A DNA stretch of 64,000 nt from Archangium sp. (lineage in GTDB: Bacteria; Myxococcota; Myxococcia; Myxococcales; Myxococcaceae): assembly GCA_030681645.1 (NCBI GenBank), contig JAUXRX010000009.1, positions 310,001 to 374,000 on the forward strand. Direction: 5' to 3'. Made by a program: the position numbers and the translations under genes. Below are positions 25,024 to 33,962 of this stretch, one piece after another. The first letter of the stretch is position 1. Every line of letters starts with the position of its first letter. The notes under the pieces were generated by a model, which was not told the DNA's origin, did not search any database, and was given only the letters and a program-made list of their open reading frames with translations.

Positions 25024-25755
25024 TCACGCCGGCGTCTTCGCGAGCACCGCCTCCGCGCTCCTCCTCCACCCGAACCCATCCCCAAGATCCCCTCTCTCCT
25101 TCGCCTCCGCCCTCGCAAGGTGCAGCGGCCCGGGCACCGTCGCGTACGGAATCCCTCTCCCGGTGATCGCCTCGGGGTGCTGCCGGAAGAACGCCTCCAA
25201 CAACCGCAGCACGCCTGGCTCGTCCTGCGGGCCGACGTCGATCAACGCCGAGTCAGCCCGATCGAAGTCGTGCGGCGAGTTCGACACGTACAGCGAGAAC
25301 CGCAGCTGGTCCGCCCACTTGCTCGCGCACGCCTCGACCAGGGCCGGCGCCGCCTCGTACGTGACCGGAATGAACAACTTCCCGTACCCATTCCCCACCA
25401 CGCACCCGCCCTGTCCGCCGTAGAGCGAGAAGCGGTGCGGGTGCAGGTTCTCCCTCGCCCGCGGCAGCCGCAGCGCGATCACGTCGTTCGCCTTCGCGTC
25501 GGCCGGCACGTACTGCCCCGGCTCGTCGACGAACACGGTGAGCTTCCCGTCGCTCACGAAGGCCCAGCCCACGCCCGGCCGCACCAGGCGGAACGACCAG
25601 TCCCACCCGGTCGCGCCCTGCGTGCACGCGGTGAGGTGCGCCACGAAGCCCGAGTCACCCGACGCGCGGTTGAGCTCCGGCCCTTCGCCGGGCCGCATCT
25701 TGAAGCGGCGCGAATGAAACCAGCGCACCTTCGGATCGCTCGAGGCGTCACTCAT
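25024..25755 (-). CDS. HopA1-family protein
   Basis: The 243-residue protein carries the features of the HopA1 family. It has an early W-x-W region (ATGWDWSFRLVRPG), a middle LRLPRARENLHPHRFSLYGG block and FIPVTYEAAPALVEAC. The most diagnostic part follows: FSLYVSNSPHDFDRADSALIDV (Arg-Ala-Asp-Ser) and the end DGFGWRRS. Its ATG overlaps the stop of a kinase-fold gene by 4 nt (ATGA). HopA1-like and APH-like proteins together form the dehydration machinery in thioamitide (TvaC/TvaD) and class V lanthipeptide (LxmK/LxmY) biosynthesis. No precursor peptide or cyclase gene was recognised. It could equally be a stand-alone modifying pair. Confidence 0.72.
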   Translation of the reverse strand: MSDASSDPKVRWFHSRRFKMRPGEGPELNRASGDSGFVAHLTACTQGATGWDWSFRLVRPGVGWAFVSDGKLTVFVDEPGQYVPADAKANDVIALRLPRARENLHPHRFSLYGGQGGCVVGNGYGKLFIPVTYEAAPALVEACASKWADQLRFSLYVSNSPHDFDRADSALIDVGPQDEPGVLRLLEAFFRQHPEAITGRGIPYATVPGPLHLARAEAKERGDLGDGFGWRRSAEAVLAKTPA

Positions 25756-26816
25756 CGCTTCACCTCACCCCACAGCACCGAAGGCCATTCCTTCGGCTGC
25801 CCCAGCATCTCGAGCGCGTGCTTCGCCACCCCGAGCGCCCGCGCGTCGAGCACCTGCTCGTAGTGCGTAATGCCGTACACCGAGATCAGCAGCGCCGTGC
25901 CGATCCACCGCACCACGCGCTCCTGGAAGTCCGCGTCTGGCTTGAACGTCGCTTCCCGCGCGCGCGTGTACGAGGCGATCAGCGCGTGCGCGAAGCCCTC
26001 GAGCACCGGTCGCCCCAGCACCTCGCTCCGGTGCTCCGGCGCCAGCCAGCCCAGCACGTAGTCCGACAGCAGGCTGCCCAGGTCGCGCGCGGGGTCGCCC
26101 CAGAACGAGAGCTCCCAGTCGAGGAAGACGATCGAGGTCGGGCCCTTGCCGGGCCTGGCCACCCGCAACAGGTTGGCCTGCCGCAGGTCTCCGTGGAGCA
26201 GCGCGTTCTCGCTCTCCCGCAGCTGCTGCGCCGAGAGCGCCTGCAGGCCGGTCATCGCCGGGCCGTCGGCCTGCACCCTGGCGAAGAAGTCGATGCCCGC
26301 GCCCGACAGCCGCGCGTAGAAATCGGGCCGCATGCGCAGGAAGCACTCGAGCAGATCCGACTCGTCGCGGAACGCATCGGCCAGCGCGTAGTGCGAGCGC
26401 CCCTCGCGGCTCATGCGGTGCAGAAACCCCAGCGCGTGCCCCACCTGCTCGGCCAGCCCGTCGGGGTAGTCACCCGAGCGGCGATGGAAGTGGTGCAGCG
26501 TCTCGCCGTGGTGAATCCATTCCAGGCCCAGCAGCCCGTGCGCGGGATCGAACGCGAACACGTGCGGCAGGTGCAGCGGGCTGCGCGGCGCGCGCGAGAG
26601 CGGCTCGACGCGCTCGAGCACGCTGCCCTCGCGGAGCACGCCCACGTTGCCCGGGCCGTCGGCGATCTTCACCAGCACCCGCTTCTTGCCCGTCTTCGCC
26701 TTGCACACCACGGTGCGGTTCTTCGAGGGCGGAGGCGAGGTCACCGACGGATCGCGCACCAGCCCCAGCACGGCCAGGCGGCCATCCAGCTCGGCGTCGG
26801 TGAGGGGGGCACGCAT
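25752..26816 (-). CDS. APH/choline-kinase-fold phosphotransferase
   Basis: From ATG 26816 (TTG 26870 is an alternative) the protein has 354 residues. The kinase core is complete: a Lys in KRVLVKIADG, the catalytic loop LLHGDLRQANLLRV (His-x-Asp-x4-Asn) and the metal-binding Asp in IVFLDWELSFWGDPARDLG. This is the aminoglycoside-phosphotransferase fold used by many small-molecule and peptide kinases. The 4-nt overlap with the HopA1-family gene indicates they work together. In known systems the kinase phosphorylates Ser/Thr of a peptide before elimination. Confidence 0.78.
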   Translation of the reverse strand: MRAPLTDAELDGRLAVLGLVRDPSVTSPPPSKNRTVVCKAKTGKKRVLVKIADGPGNVGVLREGSVLERVEPLSRAPRSPLHLPHVFAFDPAHGLLGLEWIHHGETLHHFHRRSGDYPDGLAEQVGHALGFLHRMSREGRSHYALADAFRDESDLLECFLRMRPDFYARLSGAGIDFFARVQADGPAMTGLQALSAQQLRESENALLHGDLRQANLLRVARPGKGPTSIVFLDWELSFWGDPARDLGSLLSDYVLGWLAPEHRSEVLGRPVLEGFAHALIASYTRAREATFKPDADFQERVVRWIGTALLISVYGITHYEQVLDARALGVAKHALEMLGQPKEWPSVLWGEVKR

Positions 26817-26876
26817 CGAAGGGAGCGCTTCTCTGCCGCGCAGCGGCCATCCCTGCAAGCATTCCCGCAAAAGCCC

Positions 26877-27734
26877 TCAGCCCGGCAGGCCCAGCGTGCG
26901 CAGCCCCCAGGCGAAGAAGCGCTCGGACTTCGCCTCGTCGCGCGACTCGGGGCTCGAGGCGAGGGGCTGTTTTTCCCCCCAGAAGAGACCCGGCTGCCTG
27001 GCGACGCCCGCATCGGTGGCCATGAACACGAAGCTGTCCACCGCCTCGGCGGGACTGCGGGCGAACGGCATGTGGGCCAGGACGTGCGTCATCAGGAACC
27101 GCTGGAAGCCCTGCGTCGAGGCCGCCACCGTCTCCGGCACGAAGCCCGGGCACACGGCGTGGGCGGTGCGCGCGCTGGCCGCCCAGCGGCGCGTGAAGGC
27201 CGAGGCGACCCAGAGCACCGCGAGCTTCGAGTTCTTGTACGCCCGCTGGGGGTGGTAGCCGTGCTCGAGCTGCGGGTCGTCGAAGTCGAAGTGCACCGGC
27301 ACGCCCCGGCTCCCGGGCAGGTGCAGCCGCGAGCTCACGAACACCGCCCGGCCCGAGAGCAGCGGCTCGAGGCGGTGGGTGAGGTAGAGCGGGGCGAGGG
27401 CGTTGACGGCGAGCGTTTCCTCGAGGCCGTCGACCGTGACCCTCCGGACGGGGCTCTGCTGCATCACGCCGGCGACGTGGAAGAGCACGTCGAGCGACTG
27501 CCCTGCGGCGAGCAGCGAGTCGGTCAGCGCCCTCAGCGAGGCGAGGGAGCCGAGGTCGAGGGTGAGCGCCCGCACCCGCGCCCGGGGTGAGCCGGCGCGG
27601 ATCTCGTCGACCGCGCGTTCACCCGCGGCCGCGTCGCGGGCGGTGAGGAGGACTTCATGACCCGCTTCAGCCAGCTTCTGCGCGGTGAAGCGACCCAGAC
27701 CGCGGCCGCCCCCCGTGAGCAGAATCACCGACAA
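26877..27734 (-). CDS. Short-chain dehydrogenase/reductase
   Basis: The 285-residue SDR starts at TTG 27734 (GGAG upstream) or the GTG two codons later. It has the nucleotide-binding motif LLTGGGRGLGRFTA, the NAG-like NALAPLYLTH, the catalytic Ser region VFVSSRLHL and Tyr-x3-Lys in AYKNSKLAVLW. The layout is close to retinol-dehydrogenase/WWOX-like SDRs. It lies between the pseudokinase gene (3-nt gap) and the kinase/HopA1 pair, so it may be part of the same operon. The substrate is unknown. Confidence 0.82.
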   Translation of the reverse strand: MSVILLTGGGRGLGRFTAQKLAEAGHEVLLTARDAAAGERAVDEIRAGSPRARVRALTLDLGSLASLRALTDSLLAAGQSLDVLFHVAGVMQQSPVRRVTVDGLEETLAVNALAPLYLTHRLEPLLSGRAVFVSSRLHLPGSRGVPVHFDFDDPQLEHGYHPQRAYKNSKLAVLWVASAFTRRWAASARTAHAVCPGFVPETVAASTQGFQRFLMTHVLAHMPFARSPAEAVDSFVFMATDAGVARQPGLFWGEKQPLASSPESRDEAKSERFFAWGLRTLGLPG

Positions 27735-27737
27735 GGC

Positions 27738-29429
27738 TCACAGCTCCGTGCTGGGCCGCTTGAGCTCGCTGCGGGGCGCTTCGGCGCCCTCGAGGAAGTT
27801 GAAGTCAGCGGCGGCGGCAGACTTCTCGGCCGGCGGCGCCACCACGGGCTGCTCGACGGGCTCGGCAGGGGCCGCTTCGGCCGCGACCACCGGCGCCACG
27901 TCCTGGCGCGCGGGGCGCGCGGCCGGCTTCGGGGCGGGCTTCGCGATCTTCGACAGGGGCGTGAGCTCGTCGAGCACCGGCGCCAGCGCGGCCTTCTGCG
28001 CGGGCACGGCCAGCACCGCCGGCTTGACCGGGGCGGCGACGGCCTCGGGGGTGCGCGTGGCCAGCATCACCACCACGCCGATGAGCGCGAGCGCCGCGCC
28101 CATCACGCCACCGAACACCATCCACACCCGGCGATTGTTGGCGTGGATCGCCTCGACCTCGGCCGCAGAGAGCGTCATCGCCCCATCGGCGAGCAGCTCG
28201 GGCGAGACCGACAACGAGTCGTTGAGCGCCACCGAGGGCGCGGCAGGCACCGCCGGCTTCACCTCGACCGGCGCGACGACGGGCGCCGCGACGGACTCGG
28301 CGCGGACCGCTTCGATCTCCTGCGTGGGAATGCGCACCACGTCGGGCGCGGGCTCGCTCACCTCGTCGAGCGTGTTCGCCTGCACCACGCGCGCGGGCGC
28401 GGCAGGCTCGGCCTTGAGCTCGAGCTGCGGCAGCGGGTCGGTCTCGACGGGCAGCTCGGCCGGAGTCCGTGCATCCCGAGCGGCGTCGAGGGACCTGGCC
28501 GCGGCGGCCTCGACCTGCGCGAGGGGCACCTCGCGGGTGGGCGCGCGCATCGCCTCGAGCTGCTGCTTCATCAGCGCGTCGGCGGCGGCGAGGATCTCCG
28601 GGGGCAGCCGCACGGCCTGCAGCTCGGGCACGGTGGGCAGCGAGTTCTGGGTGGGCACGTGCGCGAAGGCCTGGGCCACTTCGCCAGAGGAGGGACGCTG
28701 GGAGGCGTCGGTGGAGATCATCCGTTCCAGCATCTTCGCCCAGCGCTCAGGCAGGGACGGCGGCACGCGCGGCACCCACTGCCCCGCGGCGATGAGGTGC
28801 ACCACGCCCAGCGTCGTCGAGGCCGTCGGCAGCGGCGCGCCGGCAGACACGCAGAGGATCGCGCCCAGCGCGTACACGTCACCGGCCTGGCTGGCGCCTT
28901 CGCCCCGCGCCCGCTCGGGCGAGAGGTACGGCGCCGTCTTCACCAGGTTCTGCATCAGGCGGTTCTCACCGCGGCGATCGCTCAGGCGATTGGCGATGAC
29001 CAGCGGCATGTCCCACAGGCTGGCCTTGCCACCGGACACCATCAGCACCGAGTCGCGGCTCATCTCGCCGTGCACCACGCCCTGCGCGTGCACCGTGGCC
29101 AGCGCGTCGGAAAGCTGGGCGGCGAGCTTGAGCAGGAGCTCGTTGTCGAGGCGCTCTTCACCGCGCGCCGACAGCATCTCGCCGTCGGGAAAGTCGAGAG
29201 CCACGAAGGCCGAGGTGCCCACCTGGCCGGTCTGCAGGATGCGGGGCAGCGCGTGGTGGCTGGGCAGCTTCTCGCAAGCCTTCACCGCGGCATCGCCGTT
29301 CGCGTCGAGCGGCAGCCAACGCACCGCGAGGCGATCACCCGAGACGGTGTCCTCCGCGCAGTCGAGGCGACCGATGCCGTCACAGCGGAGCGGCGCACGA
29401 ATTCGAATGCGTGGGTCCAGCTCACCCAT
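27738..29429 (-). CDS. Membrane-anchored Ser/Thr pseudokinase
   Basis: From ATG 29429 the 563-residue protein has an N-terminal ~260-residue protein-kinase fold and then a Pro/Ala-rich linker. It has one membrane helix (VWMVFGGVMGAALALIGVVV) and an Ala-rich extracytoplasmic tail. Three catalytic signatures are altered: the VAIK Lys is Arg (LAVRWL), HRD is HGE (VVHGEMSRDSV) and DFG is WDM (LWDMPLV). The structural blocks YLSPERA and DVYALGAIL are retained. It should bind partners but not phosphorylate by the usual mechanism, acting as an envelope sensor or scaffold. The longer frame to 29516 includes sequence that looks like a gene relic. Confidence 0.8.
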   Translation of the reverse strand: MGELDPRIRIRAPLRCDGIGRLDCAEDTVSGDRLAVRWLPLDANGDAAVKACEKLPSHHALPRILQTGQVGTSAFVALDFPDGEMLSARGEERLDNELLLKLAAQLSDALATVHAQGVVHGEMSRDSVLMVSGGKASLWDMPLVIANRLSDRRGENRLMQNLVKTAPYLSPERARGEGASQAGDVYALGAILCVSAGAPLPTASTTLGVVHLIAAGQWVPRVPPSLPERWAKMLERMISTDASQRPSSGEVAQAFAHVPTQNSLPTVPELQAVRLPPEILAAADALMKQQLEAMRAPTREVPLAQVEAAAARSLDAARDARTPAELPVETDPLPQLELKAEPAAPARVVQANTLDEVSEPAPDVVRIPTQEIEAVRAESVAAPVVAPVEVKPAVPAAPSVALNDSLSVSPELLADGAMTLSAAEVEAIHANNRRVWMVFGGVMGAALALIGVVVMLATRTPEAVAAPVKPAVLAVPAQKAALAPVLDELTPLSKIAKPAPKPAARPARQDVAPVVAAEAAPAEPVEQPVVAPPAEKSAAAADFNFLEGAEAPRSELKRPSTEL

Positions 29430-29469
29430 GATTTCAGGCCCCTTTTTCAACAGTGAAGCGAGTTCGCAC

Positions 29470-29545
29470 CGCCTCAAGAGTCCCACCCCATACCACCCGG
29501 GCGCCTGCTTGCACACCCCCTCCGGGTCACCTGAAACCGGGGGGT
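29470..29545 (-). pseudogene. Relic of the 3' end of a lipoprotein gene
   Basis: Read on the minus strand, this segment (ggtttcaggtgacc, then cccgggtggtatgggg) matches the last ~25 codons of the lipoprotein gene at 30376-32952 (VSGAL ... QAGSRVVWGGSLGA), with a 1-nt indel. It appears to be a decayed duplicate of that C-terminus, left just upstream of the pseudokinase start. Confidence 0.45.
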
Positions 29546-29591
29546 GACGATGTCATTGTGAAGTCCGGTCAGTCAGGGAACTCTCGATGGG

Positions 29592-30314
29592 ATGCGCCAG
29601 AAACGAGCCGTCGAGGAGACCCAGCTCTTCAGTGAGACCCTCGTGCCCCTGCTGGCGGATCTCGAATTCGAGCCTGCGAAGTACCCGGTGCGCCCCGCGG
29701 TGGGTGAGTTCATCCGCTGCGTGAGCCGGGCGCTCTCGCCCAGCAGGTCCCTCTTCTTCGTGATGTGGCGCAAGAAGAGCGCTGACCTCGACTTCGACTT
29801 CGTCGCCTTTGACGGAAGCGAGCGCGGGAGCCGATGGCAGCTCAGCTTCGGACTCGACGCCACGCGCACGCTCTTCGAGTACTCGCGCGTGCCGGGCATC
29901 ACCCTCGCGCAACGCTTCGTGTTCTTCCGGGCGTGCCTCGTCGCCGCGCTGGACACCATCGCCCTGCGCGCACCGGAGCTGGCGCCGAACGTCGACGCGG
30001 TGCGCGCCTCGGGCCGCTGCGCTCCGTGGCTGGCCGAAGCCGCCGCCGCGTGGACGCTCAGGTTCGTGCGCGGTGACCTCGACCCGAGGGCGTTCCCCGG
30101 CCAGGTGGTGTTCCGGTCGCCTTCGATGCTCTTCATCGAGGCTGGAGGGCACCGCCACGTCTTCAAGTTCGACACCGGCCGGTGTGAAGGGGACGAGGTC
30201 CTCCTGTCCGACTGGTGGACCTCGCCCGCGGGCACCCGCGCGCCGCTGACCCTCAGGGCAGGCGAGCGCCGGTGGCGCTTCGACTTCGAAGGCAAGCTGG
30301 TCGAGGCGAGCTGA
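29592..30314 (+). CDS. Hypothetical protein (240 aa)
   Basis: A soluble protein with no signal peptide. It has a helical N-terminal half (ETQLFSETLVPLLADLEFE) and a beta-rich C-terminal half (GQVVFRSPSMLFIEAGGHRHVFKF, then ERRWRFDFEGKLVEAS). Codon use is normal for the window. No family was recognised. It stands alone between two minus-strand genes. Confidence 0.6.
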   Translation: MRQKRAVEETQLFSETLVPLLADLEFEPAKYPVRPAVGEFIRCVSRALSPSRSLFFVMWRKKSADLDFDFVAFDGSERGSRWQLSFGLDATRTLFEYSRVPGITLAQRFVFFRACLVAALDTIALRAPELAPNVDAVRASGRCAPWLAEAAAAWTLRFVRGDLDPRAFPGQVVFRSPSMLFIEAGGHRHVFKFDTGRCEGDEVLLSDWWTSPAGTRAPLTLRAGERRWRFDFEGKLVEAS

Positions 30315-30375
30315 AGGGTCAAGCGCCGGGCAAAAGACCATCGAATCCGACCCGGAACCGAAGCTGCCGAATCGC

Positions 30376-32952
30376 TCAGCGCGCCTCGACGATGGCGCCG
30401 AGCGAGCCGCCCCACACCACCCGGGAGCCTGCCTGCGCGCCGCTGCCCAGGGCGCCTGAAACCTGGACGAGCGCCGGGCCCCACGCCGCGCCATCGAAGC
30501 GGAGGACCTCGCTGGTGCTGCCGGTGACGAAGGCCCCGTAGACTTCCTGCGGGCCGCGCACCACCAGGGAGGTGAGGCCGGCCTTGGCGGTGAGCTGGTT
30601 CCACGTTCCGGTCGCGGCGCTGAAGCTGAAGAAGAAGCCGTCGCCCGCGACGAAGGCGCCGGTCTGCGCGAGCTTCGCCGAGGTGATGGGCCGGCCCGTC
30701 AGGGGGAACGGGGGGCTCACCACGCTCCAGGTGTTGTTGGCCAGGCGCAGCACCGTGCCGTCAGCGCCCGCGGCGATGGCCACGCCCGCGGCGCAGTCGA
30801 CGGTGAGCAGGTTGCTGGTGGTGGGCGAGGTGACCTGGGTGGCGGCGGTGGACGTCACCCGGTAGATGACGCCGCCGGTGCCGACCGCCCAGCCCTCGGT
30901 GTCCGACACCCGGCAGACGGCGTTGAACACGGTGCTCGCGCGCGAGGCGACGGTGGTGAAGCCGGTGGCGGTGGCGCGCACGATGACGCCCGTGGGCGAG
31001 GCGGCCTCTTCGCCCACCAGCAGCACGCCGAGGCCGTTGCGCGCCTCGAGGCTCTTGATCGCCCAGGTGACGGGCGGGCGGCGGAAGTCGAAGGTGCTGG
31101 CGGTGGGGCGGCGCACCACCAGGTCTCCGTAGCGGCTGGCCAGCACCAGCGCGCCGGTGTCGTCGAGCGAGGCGCCGATGAAGTCTTCGCCCACGTCGAG
31201 CGCCTCGTTGGTGATCACCCCGCGGCGGAAGACGTTGTTGATGCCCTGCGCGCGCCGCACCTCGGCCACCAGCACGCCGTTGGCCTCGTTGGGCGAGAGC
31301 GTCTCTTCACCGAAGTACGTCTCGAGCACCTCGTTCGCGGTCACGCTGAAGCTCGCGTTGCGGGCGAGGCGGTAGAGGCTGCCCTGGCCGCTGGTGTTCG
31401 CGTCGGGATCGCGCGACGAGGTGAGCACGAAGACGTCGCGGCCCAGGTTCACCGCCTGCGCGGTGATGCCCACGATGCCGTCGCCGGTGAGCGCGGGCGA
31501 AGGCGTGACGCCGCTGAAGGCGCCCACGTTCGAGTGGGTGTCGAGGCTGTCGTCGGCGCTGCCCACCATGGCCAGCGAGCTCAGGTCCGAGGCGACGTCG
31601 AAGGCGCCGCCCACCGCGGTGAAGCCCGGCGCGCCGGGCTGCTGGTGCACCACGAAGGTGGGGGTGCCGCCCGAGGCGAAGCGATAGCCCACGCACTGCG
31701 CGCGGGTGCCTGCCCCGCAGCTGCCGACGATGCGCTCGCGCAGCGACTCGTCGAGGAAGGCGCTGGTGATGCTGTAGGCGCCGAAGCCGCCGGGCAGAGC
31801 GCCGTTCGCCCAGGTGCCCCCGCGCTGGCGCCACCAGTCACCCGTTTCCGAAGCGATGAGCACCTCGCCCAGGTCGCGGCCGCTGACGGCCACGAGGTTG
31901 GCGTTGCCCGAGCCCGAGAGCGGGAGGTCGACGACCTGGTTCGCGGCGGCCGCGGGGCGCACGGTGAGCGCGGTGCGGCTCGCGCCCACCGCGACGGCCA
32001 CGGTGCCGGTGATGAAGGCGACCTTGTTGAGGTTGTTGTTGGTCTGCGTCTGCAGCTCGGTCCACATCGAGCCGTCCCAGCGCGCGAGCCTGCCGCCGTT
32101 GCCCACCGCGAGCGCGGAGTTGCCCGACGAGCCCGGGGCCACGTCGATGCCGTTGACGGCGAAGCGCAGCCGGGGCCCGGTCTGCGAGAACGCGAGGCTG
32201 CCGGTGAGGCACTGGCCCAGCGCGCAGCCGTTCGGGCACGCGCTGTCGCTGGAAGCGTAGGTGCACGCGCCGGTGCCGGGATCGCAGGTGCCCGGGCTGG
32301 AGAAGGTGCGGCGGGCGGTGTTCACGCAGGTGGCGGCGGGCGGGGTGGTGCACACCACGCCCATCGACTGGCACAGGTCGACGCCCTTGCACCGCGCGGC
32401 ATCGCAGCCGTTGGCGCAAGTGATGTCGGTGCTGGTGTAGCTGCAGCCGCCCGCGCCGCAGGTGCCCGTCTGCGCGAACGTGCGCAGGGTCACGGTGTCG
32501 GTGCAGGCGGCCTGCGGAGGCGTCACGCACGCCACGCCCGCGCAGGGATCGGCGCAGGCGCCATCGGCGCAGCCACCGGCGCAGGTGGTGTCGACGGGGG
32601 CGTACTGGCACTGCCCGGCCACGCAGCTGCCCGCGAAGGTGCGCAGCGAGGTGCCGCTCACGCAGGTCGAGGTGGGCGGGGTGGTGCAGGTCACCGTGGC
32701 GCAGGACGGATCGGCGGTGGCCGCGCGGCACACGCCGTCGCGGCACACGTAGCTCGAGGGGCACACGTTCCCCACGTCGCAGCGGTAGCCATCGGGGTCG
32801 ATCTGCACGCTCGCGTCGCAGCCCGCGACGAAGAGCAGCGCGAGGATTGCCCGGGAGTGCAGCCGGTCCAGCGGCACGCTGGGCGAGCGCAGCTGGAGCG
32901 AAGCGGAAGATGCGCCGAGGCGGAGCGACCCAGCAAACCGGGAGAGGCTCAC
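30376..32952 (-). CDS. Cys-rich beta-propeller-like surface lipoprotein
   Basis: The frame starts with GTG 32952 overlapping the PEGA-protein stop (GTGA), but GTG 32877 is also possible because the lipobox (FVAGC) is ~45 residues in. After it come a Cys-rich IDPDGYRCDVGNVCPSSYVC module and three to four Cys-rich repeats of about 45 residues (CTTPP, then RTFAGSC). About 600 residues of propeller-like repeats with YCF48-like character follow (ALAVGNGGRLARWDG, GWAVGTGGVIYRV, AIAAGADGTVLRL). This is a common myxobacterial outer-surface lipoprotein design. The ligand is unknown. Confidence 0.75.
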   Translation of the reverse strand: MSLSRFAGSLRLGASSASLQLRSPSVPLDRLHSRAILALLFVAGCDASVQIDPDGYRCDVGNVCPSSYVCRDGVCRAATADPSCATVTCTTPPTSTCVSGTSLRTFAGSCVAGQCQYAPVDTTCAGGCADGACADPCAGVACVTPPQAACTDTVTLRTFAQTGTCGAGGCSYTSTDITCANGCDAARCKGVDLCQSMGVVCTTPPAATCVNTARRTFSSPGTCDPGTGACTYASSDSACPNGCALGQCLTGSLAFSQTGPRLRFAVNGIDVAPGSSGNSALAVGNGGRLARWDGSMWTELQTQTNNNLNKVAFITGTVAVAVGASRTALTVRPAAAANQVVDLPLSGSGNANLVAVSGRDLGEVLIASETGDWWRQRGGTWANGALPGGFGAYSITSAFLDESLRERIVGSCGAGTRAQCVGYRFASGGTPTFVVHQQPGAPGFTAVGGAFDVASDLSSLAMVGSADDSLDTHSNVGAFSGVTPSPALTGDGIVGITAQAVNLGRDVFVLTSSRDPDANTSGQGSLYRLARNASFSVTANEVLETYFGEETLSPNEANGVLVAEVRRAQGINNVFRRGVITNEALDVGEDFIGASLDDTGALVLASRYGDLVVRRPTASTFDFRRPPVTWAIKSLEARNGLGVLLVGEEAASPTGVIVRATATGFTTVASRASTVFNAVCRVSDTEGWAVGTGGVIYRVTSTAATQVTSPTTSNLLTVDCAAGVAIAAGADGTVLRLANNTWSVVSPPFPLTGRPITSAKLAQTGAFVAGDGFFFSFSAATGTWNQLTAKAGLTSLVVRGPQEVYGAFVTGSTSEVLRFDGAAWGPALVQVSGALGSGAQAGSRVVWGGSLGAIVEAR

Positions 32953-33842
32953 TTCGCGCCCCCGGCCGGCTTCATGCCCGGCTCGGGCATGGAGAAGATG
33001 AACATGACCACTCCGCCCGCGACGGCGGCGCCGCCCACCCCGTAGAGCAGGTTCGCGCCCACGGCCTTGCCGTTCGCCGAGTCGGCGAAGGCCTGGGCCT
33101 GGCTGATGCTCTGGTTGCGGTTCTTCGCCGAGGCGGCGTCGGCGGCCGACGACACGCCCAACGCGATGCCGGTGATCACCGCGGCGAGGCCCACGCCGGC
33201 CACCACGTAGCTGCCCACGCGCAGCTTGGACGGGCCGGTGCCGGGCGCCGCGTCGGCGCCGCTGGCGACCGCTTCGGCGGTGAGGGCGTTCTCGAGGGGC
33301 ACCATCGGCGGGGCGAGCGGCTCGAAGCTGACGGACGTCGTCTTGCCGGTGCGGATCTGCACCGACATCTTCTTCACGCCGCTGGGGAACTCGGCGGTGA
33401 TCTCGTAGTCGCCGGGGGGGAGGAAGCGCGCGACGGGGGGCTCGGGGTAGCGGTGGCCCAGCAGGGTGATGGCGTTGGCGCGGGGGGCGTCGAGCTCGAG
33501 GAAGCCCTGCCCCTCTGACTCGACGCGGGCGATGGTGGTGCCGACCTTCTCTGCGACGTCGAGGGTGTCAGGCGCGTTCGGCGCGCGGCGCATGTACAGC
33601 CGGTAATAGAAGGTGGTGTACGGCTCGTCGCCGAGCTTCTCGAAACACTTGGCCAGATCGTAGGCGACCTCCGGCGTCACCCGGGCCCGGTCGGCTTCCT
33701 TGAAGCTGGCGATGGCGGCGCCAAAGTCGCCCTTCTGAAAGTGGGCCTCGCCGCGCTCGAAAGCGGCCTTGAAGCGCAGAGACTCGGCGTCCCCGGGCAT
33801 CGGGGCGGCCACCACGGACATGAGGACGACTGGTAACCACAC
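32949..33842 (-). CDS. TPR/PEGA-domain membrane protein
   Basis: GTG 33842 with a GGGGG site upstream is preferred over TTG 33866. The 297-residue protein has a signal peptide (VWLPVVLMSVVAAPMPGD) and a TPR region (AAFERGEAHFQKGDFGAAIASFKEADRA). A PEGA-type beta domain follows (GFLELDAPRANAITLLGHRYPEPP, FLPPGDYEITAEF), and two hydrophobic helices lie near the C-terminus. The design is common in myxobacteria, usually next to surface proteins, as here. Confidence 0.75.
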   Translation of the reverse strand: MWLPVVLMSVVAAPMPGDAESLRFKAAFERGEAHFQKGDFGAAIASFKEADRARVTPEVAYDLAKCFEKLGDEPYTTFYYRLYMRRAPNAPDTLDVAEKVGTTIARVESEGQGFLELDAPRANAITLLGHRYPEPPVARFLPPGDYEITAEFPSGVKKMSVQIRTGKTTSVSFEPLAPPMVPLENALTAEAVASGADAAPGTGPSKLRVGSYVVAGVGLAAVITGIALGVSSAADAASAKNRNQSISQAQAFADSANGKAVGANLLYGVGGAAVAGGVVMFIFSMPEPGMKPAGGAK

Positions 33843-33962
33843 GGAATGAGGCCCCCACTGGGTCAATCGACGACCGGGTTGACTGCATTAGCCCAGCAGA
33901 TGAGGGAGAAACAACCACCCTTGCAGCAGATGTAGGCACGTGGTGCTAACCGGGGTCCCTGC

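Noticed and set aside
24650-25118. Two overlapping minus-strand frames downstream of the HopA1-family gene, one Ser/Thr-rich with C-terminal Cys residues (possible RiPP precursor)
   Set aside because: Their composition follows from the hexanucleotide repeat tract, one continues out of frame into the next gene, and neither has a convincing ribosome site. A similar tract at 46118 has no modifying enzymes nearby.
29430-29516. N-terminal extension of the pseudokinase
   Set aside because: It overlaps the gene relic at 29470-29545 and lacks a kinase-like sequence; ATG 29429 fits better.
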